The position numbers were made by a program, and so were the translations under genes. A DNA stretch of 38,053 nucleotides from positions 1 through 38,053 of IMG/VR virus record IMGVR_UViG_3300031275_000001. One strand, given 5' to 3'. This DNA comes from a virus. Shown in pieces: positions 14,691 to 24,337 of the stretch (the stretch's first letter is position 1; each line of letters starts with the position of its first letter). The notes beneath the pieces were generated by a model. That model had not been told where the DNA came from and ran no database searches. It worked only from the letters and a program-made list of their open reading frames with translations.

Positions 14691-15407
14691 TTATTTTTTG
14701 TGAAGGTCTCGGAAATAATCAGCGTATATTTGTCTCGCTGGTTTTCCTTCTAAGGATCCCTTAGCACCAGAAGTTAACAGAGAATCAGTTTTCCTAGGCT
14801 CTTTGGTGGGTTCTTTAGGCTTCCCACTCAGTCGCTTCGCTATGACCACTGCCTGGTCAACAGTCGTTAGTTTAAGCTCGGTCATAGAGTCCCTGATGTC
14901 TTGGGGGTTAAGTTCATGCTCAACTGCCAGCTCAAAGATTTTCATTTCGAGCGTGGCTTCCTGGGCAGCCTCAATCTCCGATGCGTGTTCAGCCTTGTCT
15001 CGCTCCAATGCCTCTCGTTCATTTTTGAGTTCCTTCTTTTTGTCCTCAAGGCCAGCCAGTAAAGTCTTGTAGGACTTCTTAGCCTGAATTTCCCTGAGTT
15101 TGTCAGGATCGCCTCTGGCTGCCTCTAGTTCCGCCTCGTCTATCTGCTCTTGTATCTTGGAGATTTCAGATTTAGTGTCATCAATCTCCTGTTGCTGAGT
15201 TTTTAGACTAGCTTCCTTATCGGCTAGGCTTTTGGCATCCCTACCAGCCTTAATGAGAGCATCGTGCGTGGCTTTCTCGATTGCCTTTTGAACCTCGTCC
15301 TCTGTGTAAGTCTTGGCGGTTTCCTTTGGAGTAGTCCCAACTTCGCCAGTTGGAGCCTTTCCAAGTTCCTGGAGGGAATCCTGCTTAGCTTGTTTGGTTT
15401 CGTCCAT
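14691..15407 (-). CDS. capsid scaffolding protein
   Basis: A 238-residue protein dominated by a long charged coiled coil (about residues 50-160, Glu/Lys/Gln-rich), with a basic C-terminal tail (RQIYADYFRDLHKK) typical of the capsid-binding end of scaffold proteins. It lies directly upstream of the major capsid gene, the usual order. It would template prohead assembly and then leave. Confidence comes from composition, length and position. Confidence 0.85.
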   Translation of the reverse strand: MDETKQAKQDSLQELGKAPTGEVGTTPKETAKTYTEDEVQKAIEKATHDALIKAGRDAKSLADKEASLKTQQQEIDDTKSEISKIQEQIDEAELEAARGDPDKLREIQAKKSYKTLLAGLEDKKKELKNEREALERDKAEHASEIEAAQEATLEMKIFELAVEHELNPQDIRDSMTELKLTTVDQAVVIAKRLSGKPKEPTKEPRKTDSLLTSGAKGSLEGKPARQIYADYFRDLHKK

Positions 15408-15427
15408 TTTTACCTCCTAATAAAAAT

Positions 15428-15481
15428 GCCTCAGAATGTAAAAGATTTTCTGAGGCTAGTGCCACCCTTTAAGGCGGTGGC
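15428..15481 (-). terminator. stem-loops between packaging and capsid genes (attenuator candidate)
   Basis: GCCTCAGAA (15428-15436) pairs with TTCTGAGGC (15448-15456) across an 11-base loop. On the minus strand it is followed by ATTTTTA, an intrinsic-terminator arrangement with a short U tract. A second hairpin, GCCACC/GGTGGC (15461-15481), precedes it. It would reduce readthrough or set the 5' end of the scaffold-capsid message. Confidence 0.55.
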
Positions 15482-15499
15482 TTTCCCAACGACCCTAAT

Positions 15500-15841
15500 T
15501 TATGGGATTAAGTTTTCTAACCTAATCACTAATTCCTCGGTAGTCTCATATATCTCGCCCTCAGATACAAACCGATACCGTGCATTTTTTTCCAATCGGG
15601 ATAGAAGTAGATGTATCGCCTCATGTTTGGCACTCTGTTTAATATCCTTGAACACCTTATCTTTCTTAGGGAGCTTGCTATTGAGACTTACTGTGGCTAC
15701 CATATTGCCCAGGTTAGCGTTGATCTCAGCGAAATGCTCCTCCAATGGCTCATATTTGAAGTAAACCTTCCAACCAGTTAGCCCAAATAGCTTCTGCCAC
15801 TTCTTAAATTCACTTTGGAATAAAGCAAAATCTTCATTCAC
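15500..15841 (-). CDS. zincin-like metallopeptidase domain protein
   Basis: A 113-residue protein with HEAIH (an HExxH zinc-peptidase motif) in AKHEAIHLLLSRLEKN, followed by an acidic helix (ETTEELVIRLE) that could supply the third zinc ligand. The start is a GTG at 15841 overlapping the stop of the micro-gene upstream (GTGA). Small zincins occur in phage late regions and could act on capsid or host proteins; there is no experimental basis for the target. It is also the only hydrolase in the head operon. Confidence 0.65.
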   Translation of the reverse strand: MNEDFALFQSEFKKWQKLFGLTGWKVYFKYEPLEEHFAEINANLGNMVATVSLNSKLPKKDKVFKDIKQSAKHEAIHLLLSRLEKNARYRFVSEGEIYETTEELVIRLENLIP

Positions 15842-15948
15842 CTTCGGTTACTTCCTTTCCCTACAGCCCTCGGTTTATTGCATCCACCTCTGTTTTTATT
15901 CGCCCTGACTCCTCTGCCAGAGCCATCTCTTTTAGGTATGCCTTTCAT
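15838..15948 (-). CDS. 36-residue basic Gly/Arg-rich micro-protein (copy B)
   Basis: Encodes MKGIPKRDGSGRGVRANKNR, then GGCNKPRAVGKGSNRR. It aligns almost end to end with the micro-protein at 11587-11700, sharing PKRDGSGRGVRAN, RGGC and GSNRR. The ATG at 15948 has an AGGAGG site at 15953-15958; a longer upstream extension has no such site. A likely small virion or assembly peptide; function unknown. Confidence 0.75.
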   Translation of the reverse strand: MKGIPKRDGSGRGVRANKNRGGCNKPRAVGKGSNRR

Positions 15949-15967
15949 AAACCCTCCTGAATTACAC

Positions 15968-18900
15968 CTATCTAGGCCAATATGCCAGAAACTCCTCTGG
16001 GTGTTTAGAGTATATATCCCTAGTTGCATCACTAGCAAAACTATACTGTTTGGCCCAAACTAGCCATGCATCTAATTCGGGATGCTGGATTCTAAAAGTT
16101 ATTCTAGGACCTCCCGTTGGCAAGCCTAAGTAGTCCTTATATAGCTTGTAAACCTGTTTAGTAGGCACTTTGCTGAAGTCTCTGTCCTCTGTCCATAGGT
16201 TAAGTTCACGCATCTTGCGGTAGAAATCCATGTGCTCGATTAAGAACCAGTCATCTTCATACCAGCCAGCAGAATAGTCCACGCCCGCTTTCTTTTCTAT
16301 CTCATAGTAGCCAACATAATCATCCACCAAATCTTCGGGCAAACCATTGTCATAGGCTTGCACGCTATATCGAGCTTCCTTAAAAGTCATGCCGCCCTTT
16401 TCTATGTCGTCAAGTCCCGCCCTCATATTCTCAATAGCTTTGGTGGCCATGCCGCCTGTCTCATCCCATGACTGAAACTCATCGTAAAACTGCTGGTAAA
16501 TCTTATCCCTATTAACTGGTTTCACCTTCGATTTATCAATAAGCGGGTGATTACCAATCTCGGGGTTCGTGTATTCATGGTAGAAGTTGGGGTTATCTAA
16601 AAGGAATCTTTCTCGCCAGCTTCCCCACTGTGGTAATGCCGAGTATTCTACAAAGGCGTTCCAGTTGCTTTCAGAATAACCCTGGCTTGAGGCTTCTCTT
16701 GTGTAGTATGCCCTGCCAAAGCTAGTCATTCCTTGTTCATCGAATAATAATCGGCGCCGTGCTTCTGCTCTTTGCTCATCGCTTGAAATATAGCTGTCAG
16801 AGCTTATGTCTCCATAAGCCTCATACTTGTCAAAATCATCTCTGTACTGCACTAGAAGCCTCAGAACAGGCTCATTCCAGTCCGAGCCATCATCGGTAAG
16901 TAAAGCGCGGTCTAATGCCCACTGGTGAACCTCTTTGTTGTCTAGGAGCCAAAGTTTAGCCTCAGCGCTGTTAGCCCCAAACTCGTCAACGATTATCCCT
17001 CTATCTACCCACCCCTCCATAATATCTTCGGGAGTCGGATTCTCTTCCGTCCCTTGCTGTAAAGCCTCAATCCGCCTCATGTCATTCCTGAAATCGGGGT
17101 TATCTTCATATAGTTCCTGAATTGCCCTATCCCTAGCAGTTAAGCCTTCGGCATCTTTTATCTCATCATCGAGTCCGCTATAAGCATCGAGCAGGTCAAA
17201 TAATTTATCGTTCTTTAAGCGAAGTTGCGCAACATCGTCTAGCTCTTCCATAACCAAAGCACTATGTGGCACATTGAGAGAACTAGCCAACGAGCTAACC
17301 CTAGATAAAGCATCAAGACTGAATACATCAGATTGCCCTAGCAATGCTAATATAGCGTTCTCTTCAGGATGAGTTCTTAACCATTCATCTCTAGGGTTAG
17401 CATAAAGTTCTGGATGCTTGCCTAAAAACTCAGCCTGAGCATTTGGCGATAATGAGTGATACTCAACTAGCAATGAATATTGGTTTTGTGACATATTGCC
17501 GTAGTGTGCATTTGGATATTCTTCATCGAATTGTGCTAATTCACCCTCGTTTGTAATAGCTTGCCTAGCAAGCCACTGAGCACGATATTGTTCAAAGGTA
17601 TCGCCTTCGTTTTCATCGGCATTTATATTGACCAACCTTTTATTCGGCAGTTGGTCAATCTCCCTCTTAATATCCTTTGCTTTAGCGACTGTCAAAACCA
17701 ATTCAGGTATATTGCCTATTTCAACCAACATTTCATAAGTAGCACCACCAATCATCTGCCCAACTTCTGAGTAGTAATCCTTCATGTCGTAGATTTCGTT
17801 TTCCACAGTATAGGGCAATGTCTCTGACCTCACTGGCAATCCTAACTGCTGTGCAGCCGTGTCCCAATTATTAGTCCATGTTTGAACACCAACACCCAGC
17901 ATTGCAAGTAGTCCATATATTGTGCTTGCTCCTGCATTTGACCACCTGACTGCATCTATCCAGTCTTGAACAGCCAAAGGTGTTAGCTCTTGATAAATTA
18001 TACTCTCAGCATTTTCGGCACTTAGCTCTTCGCCTATGAACGTCTTGCCTGATTTCAGGCTCCACAATAAACCAGGAATAGGTGCAAGTTTTGACCTAAC
18101 AAAATTAACCCCTATATCTATGGGGTCAAATTTATACACTTCCCCAGTCCTGGTTGACTTACGTTCTTCGGCAATTATCTGAGCGACATTCCTTACATAC
18201 GGCTGGAAGCCTGCCCAGAAGTCTATCCTGGTATTACCAAATCTAACTTTCCCAAAATCGCTAGAACGTGGGTCCTTTTCAACATCAGCCCCAGCCAATT
18301 CCAGTAGCATTATCACCAGTAAGTTAGCACCTACCCACGATACAAGATTTCGAGCAACTATCTTTCGCACAGTGGGAGTTGTCTTGACTAAATCAAGTGG
18401 AAGCTGAAGCCTAGAAGTTACATAACGCGGTGAGAAAAAGACCGCTGAAAGGTATGCCCCTGCCCTGCTTAATGCACCTAAATCACCACGCCCAGTAGCA
18501 TGATTGATGAAGGATGCCAAGTCGGTATAGTCTTTAACTGTTTTGTTTTGTCCCTCCCATTGTCGGCAATAATAAGCCCATGTCTCCATCCTCAATACAT
18601 TCAAAAAGGTTATGTATGCTCTTTCAGATGCTCGTACTACCGAACCGATAATTGGCACTCTCTCAATTAGTCGCCCTCTAAATGCTTCTTCCCGGGCTTC
18701 TATCTTAACTGCTTCTTCTATAGGTGCAATATAAAGCCCGTAACGCTCCGCTTTGTCCGCATACACGTTGTTATGTACGATTTCATTTATCAGCTTAAAG
18801 TTCTTTTCACTGAAGATTACCTTGAGTTCCTTCTTAAATGCCTCGGCAAATTGAATAGGTTGACCAACGGCCAGGGTAGCCCCTTGCCTTAATGTGGCTG

Positions 18901-21900
18901 ATAAATCTGCTATAGTCTTTAGAGTACGAGGTATATTCGCTATGTCCAGAGCAATCCTAGTAACTTTCTGGCTGGTGGGCATCTTATCCATAATAGCCTT
19001 GACAAACTCTGAGCCAAATTCCCTTTCGAGTAATACTAATTCACCCTCAGTTGGTATTTGCCCCATGATTAAATTAGTCAAGGCTTCGGCGGTATTAAGT
19101 TTTTCAAAGGGTCGCAGATTTTCGTCAGTGCGAATCCTGTCAAACATTCGCTCTATATCAGCATCGGTAACTTCAAACTTCCTGAGGTCAATATCGTAAT
19201 CAGCGGTAGGTAGCGGCCCCCTCAATGCACTTTTGGCTTCGTCAAATGCCTTCCAGCCTTCGCCACCCTGAAGTATACTGGCATATATAGCAGAACGCTT
19301 TGATAATTCCTCATGCTTTAATGCTTCGGTAGCCTCCCTTGCTGGCTTGGCATCCTTGATAGCCTCAATAAACTTCGCAACAATCTTTGCATCCGATTCT
19401 GGTGTCGGGTCAGTCTTAACCAGTTCAATGTCTTCAGTGCTAGGCTCAGGCGGTTCAGGAAGTTTCGGTGCTGGTTCAGCGATTTTCCCTAGTGAATCTC
19501 TAGCTTGCTGGTAAACCTTTAGCATCTCTTCTAGCTGCCTGAGACTATATCCCTTGAATAAGCGATGAGTGGGACTTCTGAGCAAGTCAATGTGTGCCTT
19601 GCCACCATAGCCTGCATAGGGCATCTCCCGAAGCCCAATCTCCTCTGCCACTTGCTTTATGAGATGGTCAAGCTCCTCAACGCTTTCTACGGCATCAACT
19701 TCCTGTAATGCCTCAAGCCTGGCAAGCTCTATGCGTAAATTCCCCTTGAGTCCTAGTTCCTTTGGTAATCTGCCCTTAGTTTCAAGAGCCTTCTTAATCT
19801 CGGCGATTCTGTCTGTAACAGCCTTAGCGTTATACTCTCTAAGCCTTAGATAATCGTCTAGGCGGGATTGGACAAGTTTCCCCCTTGCTTCAGGTCTCAC
19901 TTCCTTAGCCGGGACTTCCTCTAGCATAGAAGGCTGAAGCCCTGCCTCTGGCATACCAGCTTCGGTTGTGGGAATTGCTTCTTCTACTGGCACTTTCGCC
20001 CCTACGGACTTCTCAGGCTCGAACACCACAATCTCATCCCCTGGGGCTATGATGTTTCTGGCTATAAGCCCATCATAGCCTCGACTTTCAAGCCATTCCC
20101 TAGCTGCTCTCGCAGCCAATTCGTCAGCTTCTTCTACTGTCTTGCCTTCATTAAGAGCCTGCTCTCTAGCTGGCCTTGTAGTCTCATTCCAAAAAGCCTC
20201 AGCCTCAGCATGGCTGTTTATGACAAAGGGATTCTTTAGATTGACAGTCATAACCTCTTTGCCGTCATAAGTCTCGGCATATTCTCTGTTCGTAGTGTAG
20301 TAAGTTCCCTTGCCATACAAGCCCTCATCTAGAGGTTGCCCTTCAACCTTATAGCCTCGATAAACTGTCGCTGTGTATGGCTGGCCAGTGGTGATTTCAG
20401 GAAGAGTAGGCATACGCCTTTCGGTAATCTGCTCTCTAACCTGAATATCTTGCAGAACATCAATGCCCTCAGTCATCGGCAAAGCTTCTAAACTTGGACG
20501 AGTTAATTCAGGGTGCTCCTCCCAATATTCCTCTTGTGCTGCCTCGATAGCCTTAGATAATTCAGCTTCCCCTTCAGGGGTTTTGGCAATCTCGTTGGCA
20601 GCATATATTTGAGCCTGTTGTTTACTAGCCCCAGCCTCCATTGCATCATCTACCAAGCCATCATATTCATCTCGTGTCTCAGGCGATAACTCATCATGGA
20701 ATGTAGTATATGAACTGTAACCACCTATAAGCCCAAACGGTAGAGACGCTATCACTGCCTGAATATAAGCATGGCTTACGCCCTCTAGGATAGATTGCGT
20801 TTCATCGTAATGCTTGAGAATGGCATTATGGGATACCTGAGTGAATATCTCTTCAATACCCTCGCCTTGAGTGATAATGAGTCCCGTAAGAATACCTTTG
20901 GCAAATCGGCTTGCAACCCCCTTAAAGATTGTATTCCACATCGGCTTCAATGCCTGCCCGATTGGTTTGAATATAGTACCGACGAAAGGTAAATCTGATG
21001 CTGTTTCAATTCCACCAGATACTAACCCGTAAATCTCTCCCCATATTGCAGCATCTTCAAATGGCACACCTAGATTGACTAATTCCTCAGTCATTTGATG
21101 AGCTTCTGGGCCTGCTGCTACCATCATGGCAGCTGGTATCCCAGCAGCAGGACTAGCAGCAGCCGATACTCCTATAAGTGTTCCCATAACACTCATCGAA
21201 TAGACAAGGCTACTGCTGAACGAATAAATGTAGTATCCTGGGTCTTTGAATAACTCTGTCTGCTCAAATGGATTTTCTGAGTATTTAGGATTCGGGACAA
21301 ATTCAGGGCATTGCTGAAGCCAAGCATTGCTCTCTTCCGTTAGTCGCAGGAATCTCTCTTCTGCACCTGATTGAAGGTTGCTAGTGAGGTTTTCTATTAC
21401 ATCTTCTGGATATAGCTTCCAAAAGGTTTTCTCAAAAAAAGATGTAATCACGCTGGGCAAAATAGAAGCAAAGTTTACTCTTTGCCCAGCAATAAAATTG
21501 ACATAGCCAACCCACCAAGGGTCCCAGTAAACATCCTTAACCCAGCTTTCAGGAATATACTCTGGCACGGCGGTTGTGCCAAACAATTCCTGTATTTCGT
21601 CATCACTAAGATGCCGAGTATTCCCCTCCTCATCTTCAAATTCCAGTGTTTTGAGGAATGTCACCATCTCCTCAGTTGGCCCGATTTCCCGTATATCAGC
21701 AAGGAATCCTTCAGGATTGGCTGCCATATAATCCAAGACCTCATCTATATCCTGCTGAGGGAAAACCTTGCCAAAGACCTGTTCTGTTTCTAACTGCTGC
21801 CTTTCTCTTAAATCCAACCAGCCTTTAACATCTAAAGCGCCACCAGCTTGTTGATACTCTTCGTATAGGCGCTGCCCCTCTTCTGTTAAGTCTTCAATGG

Positions 21901-22336
21901 TTAGAGGTCCTAGTTTGAAGGGTAGCAGTTCTGCGATTCCTGTTGGCATTGAGAGAAGTGCTTGCATATCCGCCACCGTATATTGCGTTCCTTCTGGTGA
22001 GATATAAAGGTCGCTCTCGGTAATTTCCCACTTCTCAGGGGTAATAAGACTCGAAGTATATCCACCATTGCCCTCTGCCGGAGTCATCTTCAGCATCCAT
22101 CCCTCTTGGAGTCCTAACCCCATTTGAGCAGCTTCATACGAAGTAAAGAACAACGGCTGTGTCGGAAATGTAGTTGTTAATTGTTTCTTTGAGATAGCTT
22201 CCGTAAGCTGGGGATACATTTCCCTCATATCTTCAAGGGAAGTCCCGTATTGAGACAAAAGACGCTCTATCTCCAGTTGCTTAGATTGCCCGTATTTCTT
22301 TAGTAATTCCCCTTCGTTTAGCGTAAATCCGTTCAT
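15968..22336 (-). CDS. giant polyvalent protein with ART-like and LPD38-like regions
   Basis: A 2122-residue protein. Residues about 655-775 resemble an ADP-ribosyltransferase fold: VYRG (Arg660), GTYYTT (677-682) and GDEIVVF (Glu768) correspond to the R-S/T-E triad. Residues about 1210-1450 resemble the LPD38 domain of phage polyvalent proteins (INHATGRGD, VFFSPRYVTSRL). Hydrophobic segments lie near 370-410 and 1325-1350. The C-terminal 570 residues hold degenerate repeats containing HPE and NP motifs. It is placed between portal and capsid genes and is tightly coupled by TAATG to the micro-gene upstream. Such proteins are thought to be packaged in the virion and injected with the DNA, where domains protect or reprogram the host. 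Family assignment is from motif memory. Confidence 0.75.
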   Translation of the reverse strand: MNGFTLNEGELLKKYGQSKQLEIERLLSQYGTSLEDMREMYPQLTEAISKKQLTTTFPTQPLFFTSYEAAQMGLGLQEGWMLKMTPAEGNGGYTSSLITPEKWEITESDLYISPEGTQYTVADMQALLSMPTGIAELLPFKLGPLTIEDLTEEGQRLYEEYQQAGGALDVKGWLDLRERQQLETEQVFGKVFPQQDIDEVLDYMAANPEGFLADIREIGPTEEMVTFLKTLEFEDEEGNTRHLSDDEIQELFGTTAVPEYIPESWVKDVYWDPWWVGYVNFIAGQRVNFASILPSVITSFFEKTFWKLYPEDVIENLTSNLQSGAEERFLRLTEESNAWLQQCPEFVPNPKYSENPFEQTELFKDPGYYIYSFSSSLVYSMSVMGTLIGVSAAASPAAGIPAAMMVAAGPEAHQMTEELVNLGVPFEDAAIWGEIYGLVSGGIETASDLPFVGTIFKPIGQALKPMWNTIFKGVASRFAKGILTGLIITQGEGIEEIFTQVSHNAILKHYDETQSILEGVSHAYIQAVIASLPFGLIGGYSSYTTFHDELSPETRDEYDGLVDDAMEAGASKQQAQIYAANEIAKTPEGEAELSKAIEAAQEEYWEEHPELTRPSLEALPMTEGIDVLQDIQVREQITERRMPTLPEITTGQPYTATVYRGYKVEGQPLDEGLYGKGTYYTTNREYAETYDGKEVMTVNLKNPFVINSHAEAEAFWNETTRPAREQALNEGKTVEEADELAARAAREWLESRGYDGLIARNIIAPGDEIVVFEPEKSVGAKVPVEEAIPTTEAGMPEAGLQPSMLEEVPAKEVRPEARGKLVQSRLDDYLRLREYNAKAVTDRIAEIKKALETKGRLPKELGLKGNLRIELARLEALQEVDAVESVEELDHLIKQVAEEIGLREMPYAGYGGKAHIDLLRSPTHRLFKGYSLRQLEEMLKVYQQARDSLGKIAEPAPKLPEPPEPSTEDIELVKTDPTPESDAKIVAKFIEAIKDAKPAREATEALKHEELSKRSAIYASILQGGEGWKAFDEAKSALRGPLPTADYDIDLRKFEVTDADIERMFDRIRTDENLRPFEKLNTAEALTNLIMGQIPTEGELVLLEREFGSEFVKAIMDKMPTSQKVTRIALDIANIPRTLKTIADLSATLRQGATLAVGQPIQFAEAFKKELKVIFSEKNFKLINEIVHNNVYADKAERYGLYIAPIEEAVKIEAREEAFRGRLIERVPIIGSVVRASERAYITFLNVLRMETWAYYCRQWEGQNKTVKDYTDLASFINHATGRGDLGALSRAGAYLSAVFFSPRYVTSRLQLPLDLVKTTPTVRKIVARNLVSWVGANLLVIMLLELAGADVEKDPRSSDFGKVRFGNTRIDFWAGFQPYVRNVAQIIAEERKSTRTGEVYKFDPIDIGVNFVRSKLAPIPGLLWSLKSGKTFIGEELSAENAESIIYQELTPLAVQDWIDAVRWSNAGASTIYGLLAMLGVGVQTWTNNWDTAAQQLGLPVRSETLPYTVENEIYDMKDYYSEVGQMIGGATYEMLVEIGNIPELVLTVAKAKDIKREIDQLPNKRLVNINADENEGDTFEQYRAQWLARQAITNEGELAQFDEEYPNAHYGNMSQNQYSLLVEYHSLSPNAQAEFLGKHPELYANPRDEWLRTHPEENAILALLGQSDVFSLDALSRVSSLASSLNVPHSALVMEELDDVAQLRLKNDKLFDLLDAYSGLDDEIKDAEGLTARDRAIQELYEDNPDFRNDMRRIEALQQGTEENPTPEDIMEGWVDRGIIVDEFGANSAEAKLWLLDNKEVHQWALDRALLTDDGSDWNEPVLRLLVQYRDDFDKYEAYGDISSDSYISSDEQRAEARRRLLFDEQGMTSFGRAYYTREASSQGYSESNWNAFVEYSALPQWGSWRERFLLDNPNFYHEYTNPEIGNHPLIDKSKVKPVNRDKIYQQFYDEFQSWDETGGMATKAIENMRAGLDDIEKGGMTFKEARYSVQAYDNGLPEDLVDDYVGYYEIEKKAGVDYSAGWYEDDWFLIEHMDFYRKMRELNLWTEDRDFSKVPTKQVYKLYKDYLGLPTGGPRITFRIQHPELDAWLVWAKQYSFASDATRDIYSKHPEEFLAYWPR

Positions 22337-22476
22337 TAACCAACACCTTTACGAAATAAGATATGCCAGCAAAGCCTCCACCTTGCTGAGAGTGGCCACT
22401 GCTTCACTGCATTAACATATTCAAGAAAGTTCAATTTGCTATATTTTCTTATCTTCTTAGATACTCTTCCATTCAT
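22336..22476 (-). CDS. 46-residue basic micro-gene
   Basis: Encodes MNGRVSKKIRKYSKLNFLEY, then VNAVKQWPLSARWRLCWHIL and FRKGVG, a basic peptide with an amphipathic C-terminal segment. Its ATG overlaps the stop of the gene upstream (ATGA), and its stop overlaps the start of the giant gene (TAATG), so it is embedded in a translational chain. Similar basic WPL-x-x-R-x-R-x-x-W peptides occur in phage head operons; role unknown. Confidence 0.65.
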   Translation of the reverse strand: MNGRVSKKIRKYSKLNFLEYVNAVKQWPLSARWRLCWHILFRKGVG

Positions 22477-22631
22477 TCCTGTTTCTCAGTGTTAAGTTGC
22501 CCTAGCTTTCCACCAGTTCGTAGCATCTCTAAAAAGTTCGGTCTGGTTGGCTGTTTAGGTTTCTCTGGCTGTGGCTCAAGTGCCTGCCTATATTCTTCCA
22601 GATATTTCTTAATGTCGTATCTATCTGTCAT
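22473..22631 (-). CDS. 52-residue small protein after portal
   Basis: Encodes MTDRYDIKKYLEEYRQALEP, then a Pro/Lys-rich stretch and NFLEMLRTGGKLGQLN. The ATG at 22631 overlaps the portal stop (ATGA), and its stop overlaps the next micro-gene (ATGA). Placement suggests a portal partner or head-tail completion factor. Confidence 0.65.
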   Translation of the reverse strand: MTDRYDIKKYLEEYRQALEPQPEKPKQPTRPNFLEMLRTGGKLGQLNTEKQE

Positions 22632-24337
22632 GTCTCAGTCTCCTCGGCTTCTGGCCTCGCTGTTCCCTTTGCACCAGTCCCCCCTTTCTCTAAAAGAGGC
22701 AGCAGGTCTTCTTGCTTTGGCTCTTCCCTCTTGCCTTCTATCGGGCTTAACTGTCCTAGCGTTTGCCTTTGTCTCAAGATAGTCTTAATTCGTTGCATCA
22801 AGGTCTTAGCTTCAAGTTCCATTATCTCCTGCTCAATACCACTCATGTCTTCTGCTTGACGCAAAAAGCTAAGTCCCTTATTGAAGAGGGATAAAACTTC
22901 ATCCATTTCTTCTGCTTGTTGCACTTGAAGCTCAAACTTCATGCCCTCTGGGTTCTGCACCTTGAGGACTTCTCGCAGAATATAGTCATCGGATACTACC
23001 CCGCGCAAAGCCTTAGCCAATGTAGCGTCGGCCGCCGTTTGTTCCTTCGATAACAGATGGAATTGATAGTTAATGGAAAACTCACCGGCAAAATCACCTG
23101 GGCTGTATGTGTTGTATCCACCTGGCCGTCCTAGCTTTATCGTCTGGTTGAGCTGCACACACTGGTCAATAATCATCCTCGAAAGAGCCTGGTAGAATGA
23201 GGCGATCATGGACAGTATAGGAGCGAAGATGTCATTGCGTGCAGCGATAAGGTTTAGTATGGCCACTGAGGACAGAGGGAAGGCCAGAGTCCCATAATCT
23301 AAGGGTGTCAGCTCGCCCCTTTGTAAACAGGTCTCTATTATCTGGTAGAGCAGCCTGGTAGCACTCTTAATATCGTTGACTGGTATTTGTCTGAACCCCC
23401 CACCTATCTCTGTTTCTATTACCACATCCTCCTCATAAGGCGAAGCATCTGCCTTCTTGCCACGATCAGGACTATTTGGACCTCTTTGAATCTCCAACCC
23501 ACCCTTCAATGCCTTTCTGCTCAGTGTTTTTAGAATAGTGACAATCTCATTTTTCTCTTTCCACAAACCACGATTAGGCCAGAAGATACTCTCCCCGTCA
23601 TGCTCTAGGGCATTTTCTGTATTAAGCATGCACCCAATCGGACACTTGGCAATGACAAACGGCGGGTATCCGTAAGAGTTTATTTCATCTTTGCCTATAG
23701 TCTTTTCAACGAACACCAGCTCATTAGTAGCGTTCCAGAAGTCAATGACCTGGTTCCCGCTGTCCTTCAGTTTGATTCCAATGTCGGGATATTCCCGCTC
23801 AATCTGTGCCTTTGAACGGCTACAAATCGGCGCACCCCATATCATGCCGTCACTGGCAGCGTCAAGGGGAAACCATCTCGTATCTACCGGCACAACATCG
23901 GGAATTATGCTACCCTCCCCGTCTAGCTTCAAACATGAACGAGCTCCTATTCTCCCCCGGTTACACGCTTGCTCGTTGATAAAACCGTCCAAGCTGGGAA
24001 TCCCCCTCTTCGGAAGCCACTCGTCCACCATGTAGAAAATATCTTCCAGAAACTTCTCAATCTTGGTCGTCTGCTTATCTGTCAGTTCCTTGCCCTCAAT
24101 GACTGTTTGCTTCTGATAGCTTCCGGTAATAGCAATAGCCTTCTTAGCGTATAGCAGGGGGTCATTCAGGGTAACATTAGACACATCTTTTTCATCTACG
24201 CTAGAGCCCAGTTGTTTCATCCTGAAGGGTTCAAGCAGGTACAGTTTCTCGTCCCCATCCATGCGGTCATAGAGAGGCTTCATCTCCTTTAATTTAGCCT
24301 GGACTAGCTTATATTCTGCTCTGCTTTCGTCACTCAT
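22628..24337 (-). CDS. portal protein
   Basis: A 569-residue protein of the portal family's usual length, following large terminase with only a short membrane-protein gene between. It starts with helices, has an N-terminal wing region, a central conserved part (WFPLDAASDGMIWGAPICSR and YGYPPFVIAKCPIG) and a long C-terminal coiled region that ends in charged, low-complexity sequence. It would form the dodecameric ring at one capsid vertex and be the DNA gate. No motif is catalytic; identity comes from length, order and overall pattern. Confidence 0.85.
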   Translation of the reverse strand: MSDESRAEYKLVQAKLKEMKPLYDRMDGDEKLYLLEPFRMKQLGSSVDEKDVSNVTLNDPLLYAKKAIAITGSYQKQTVIEGKELTDKQTTKIEKFLEDIFYMVDEWLPKRGIPSLDGFINEQACNRGRIGARSCLKLDGEGSIIPDVVPVDTRWFPLDAASDGMIWGAPICSRSKAQIEREYPDIGIKLKDSGNQVIDFWNATNELVFVEKTIGKDEINSYGYPPFVIAKCPIGCMLNTENALEHDGESIFWPNRGLWKEKNEIVTILKTLSRKALKGGLEIQRGPNSPDRGKKADASPYEEDVVIETEIGGGFRQIPVNDIKSATRLLYQIIETCLQRGELTPLDYGTLAFPLSSVAILNLIAARNDIFAPILSMIASFYQALSRMIIDQCVQLNQTIKLGRPGGYNTYSPGDFAGEFSINYQFHLLSKEQTAADATLAKALRGVVSDDYILREVLKVQNPEGMKFELQVQQAEEMDEVLSLFNKGLSFLRQAEDMSGIEQEIMELEAKTLMQRIKTILRQRQTLGQLSPIEGKREEPKQEDLLPLLEKGGTGAKGTARPEAEETET

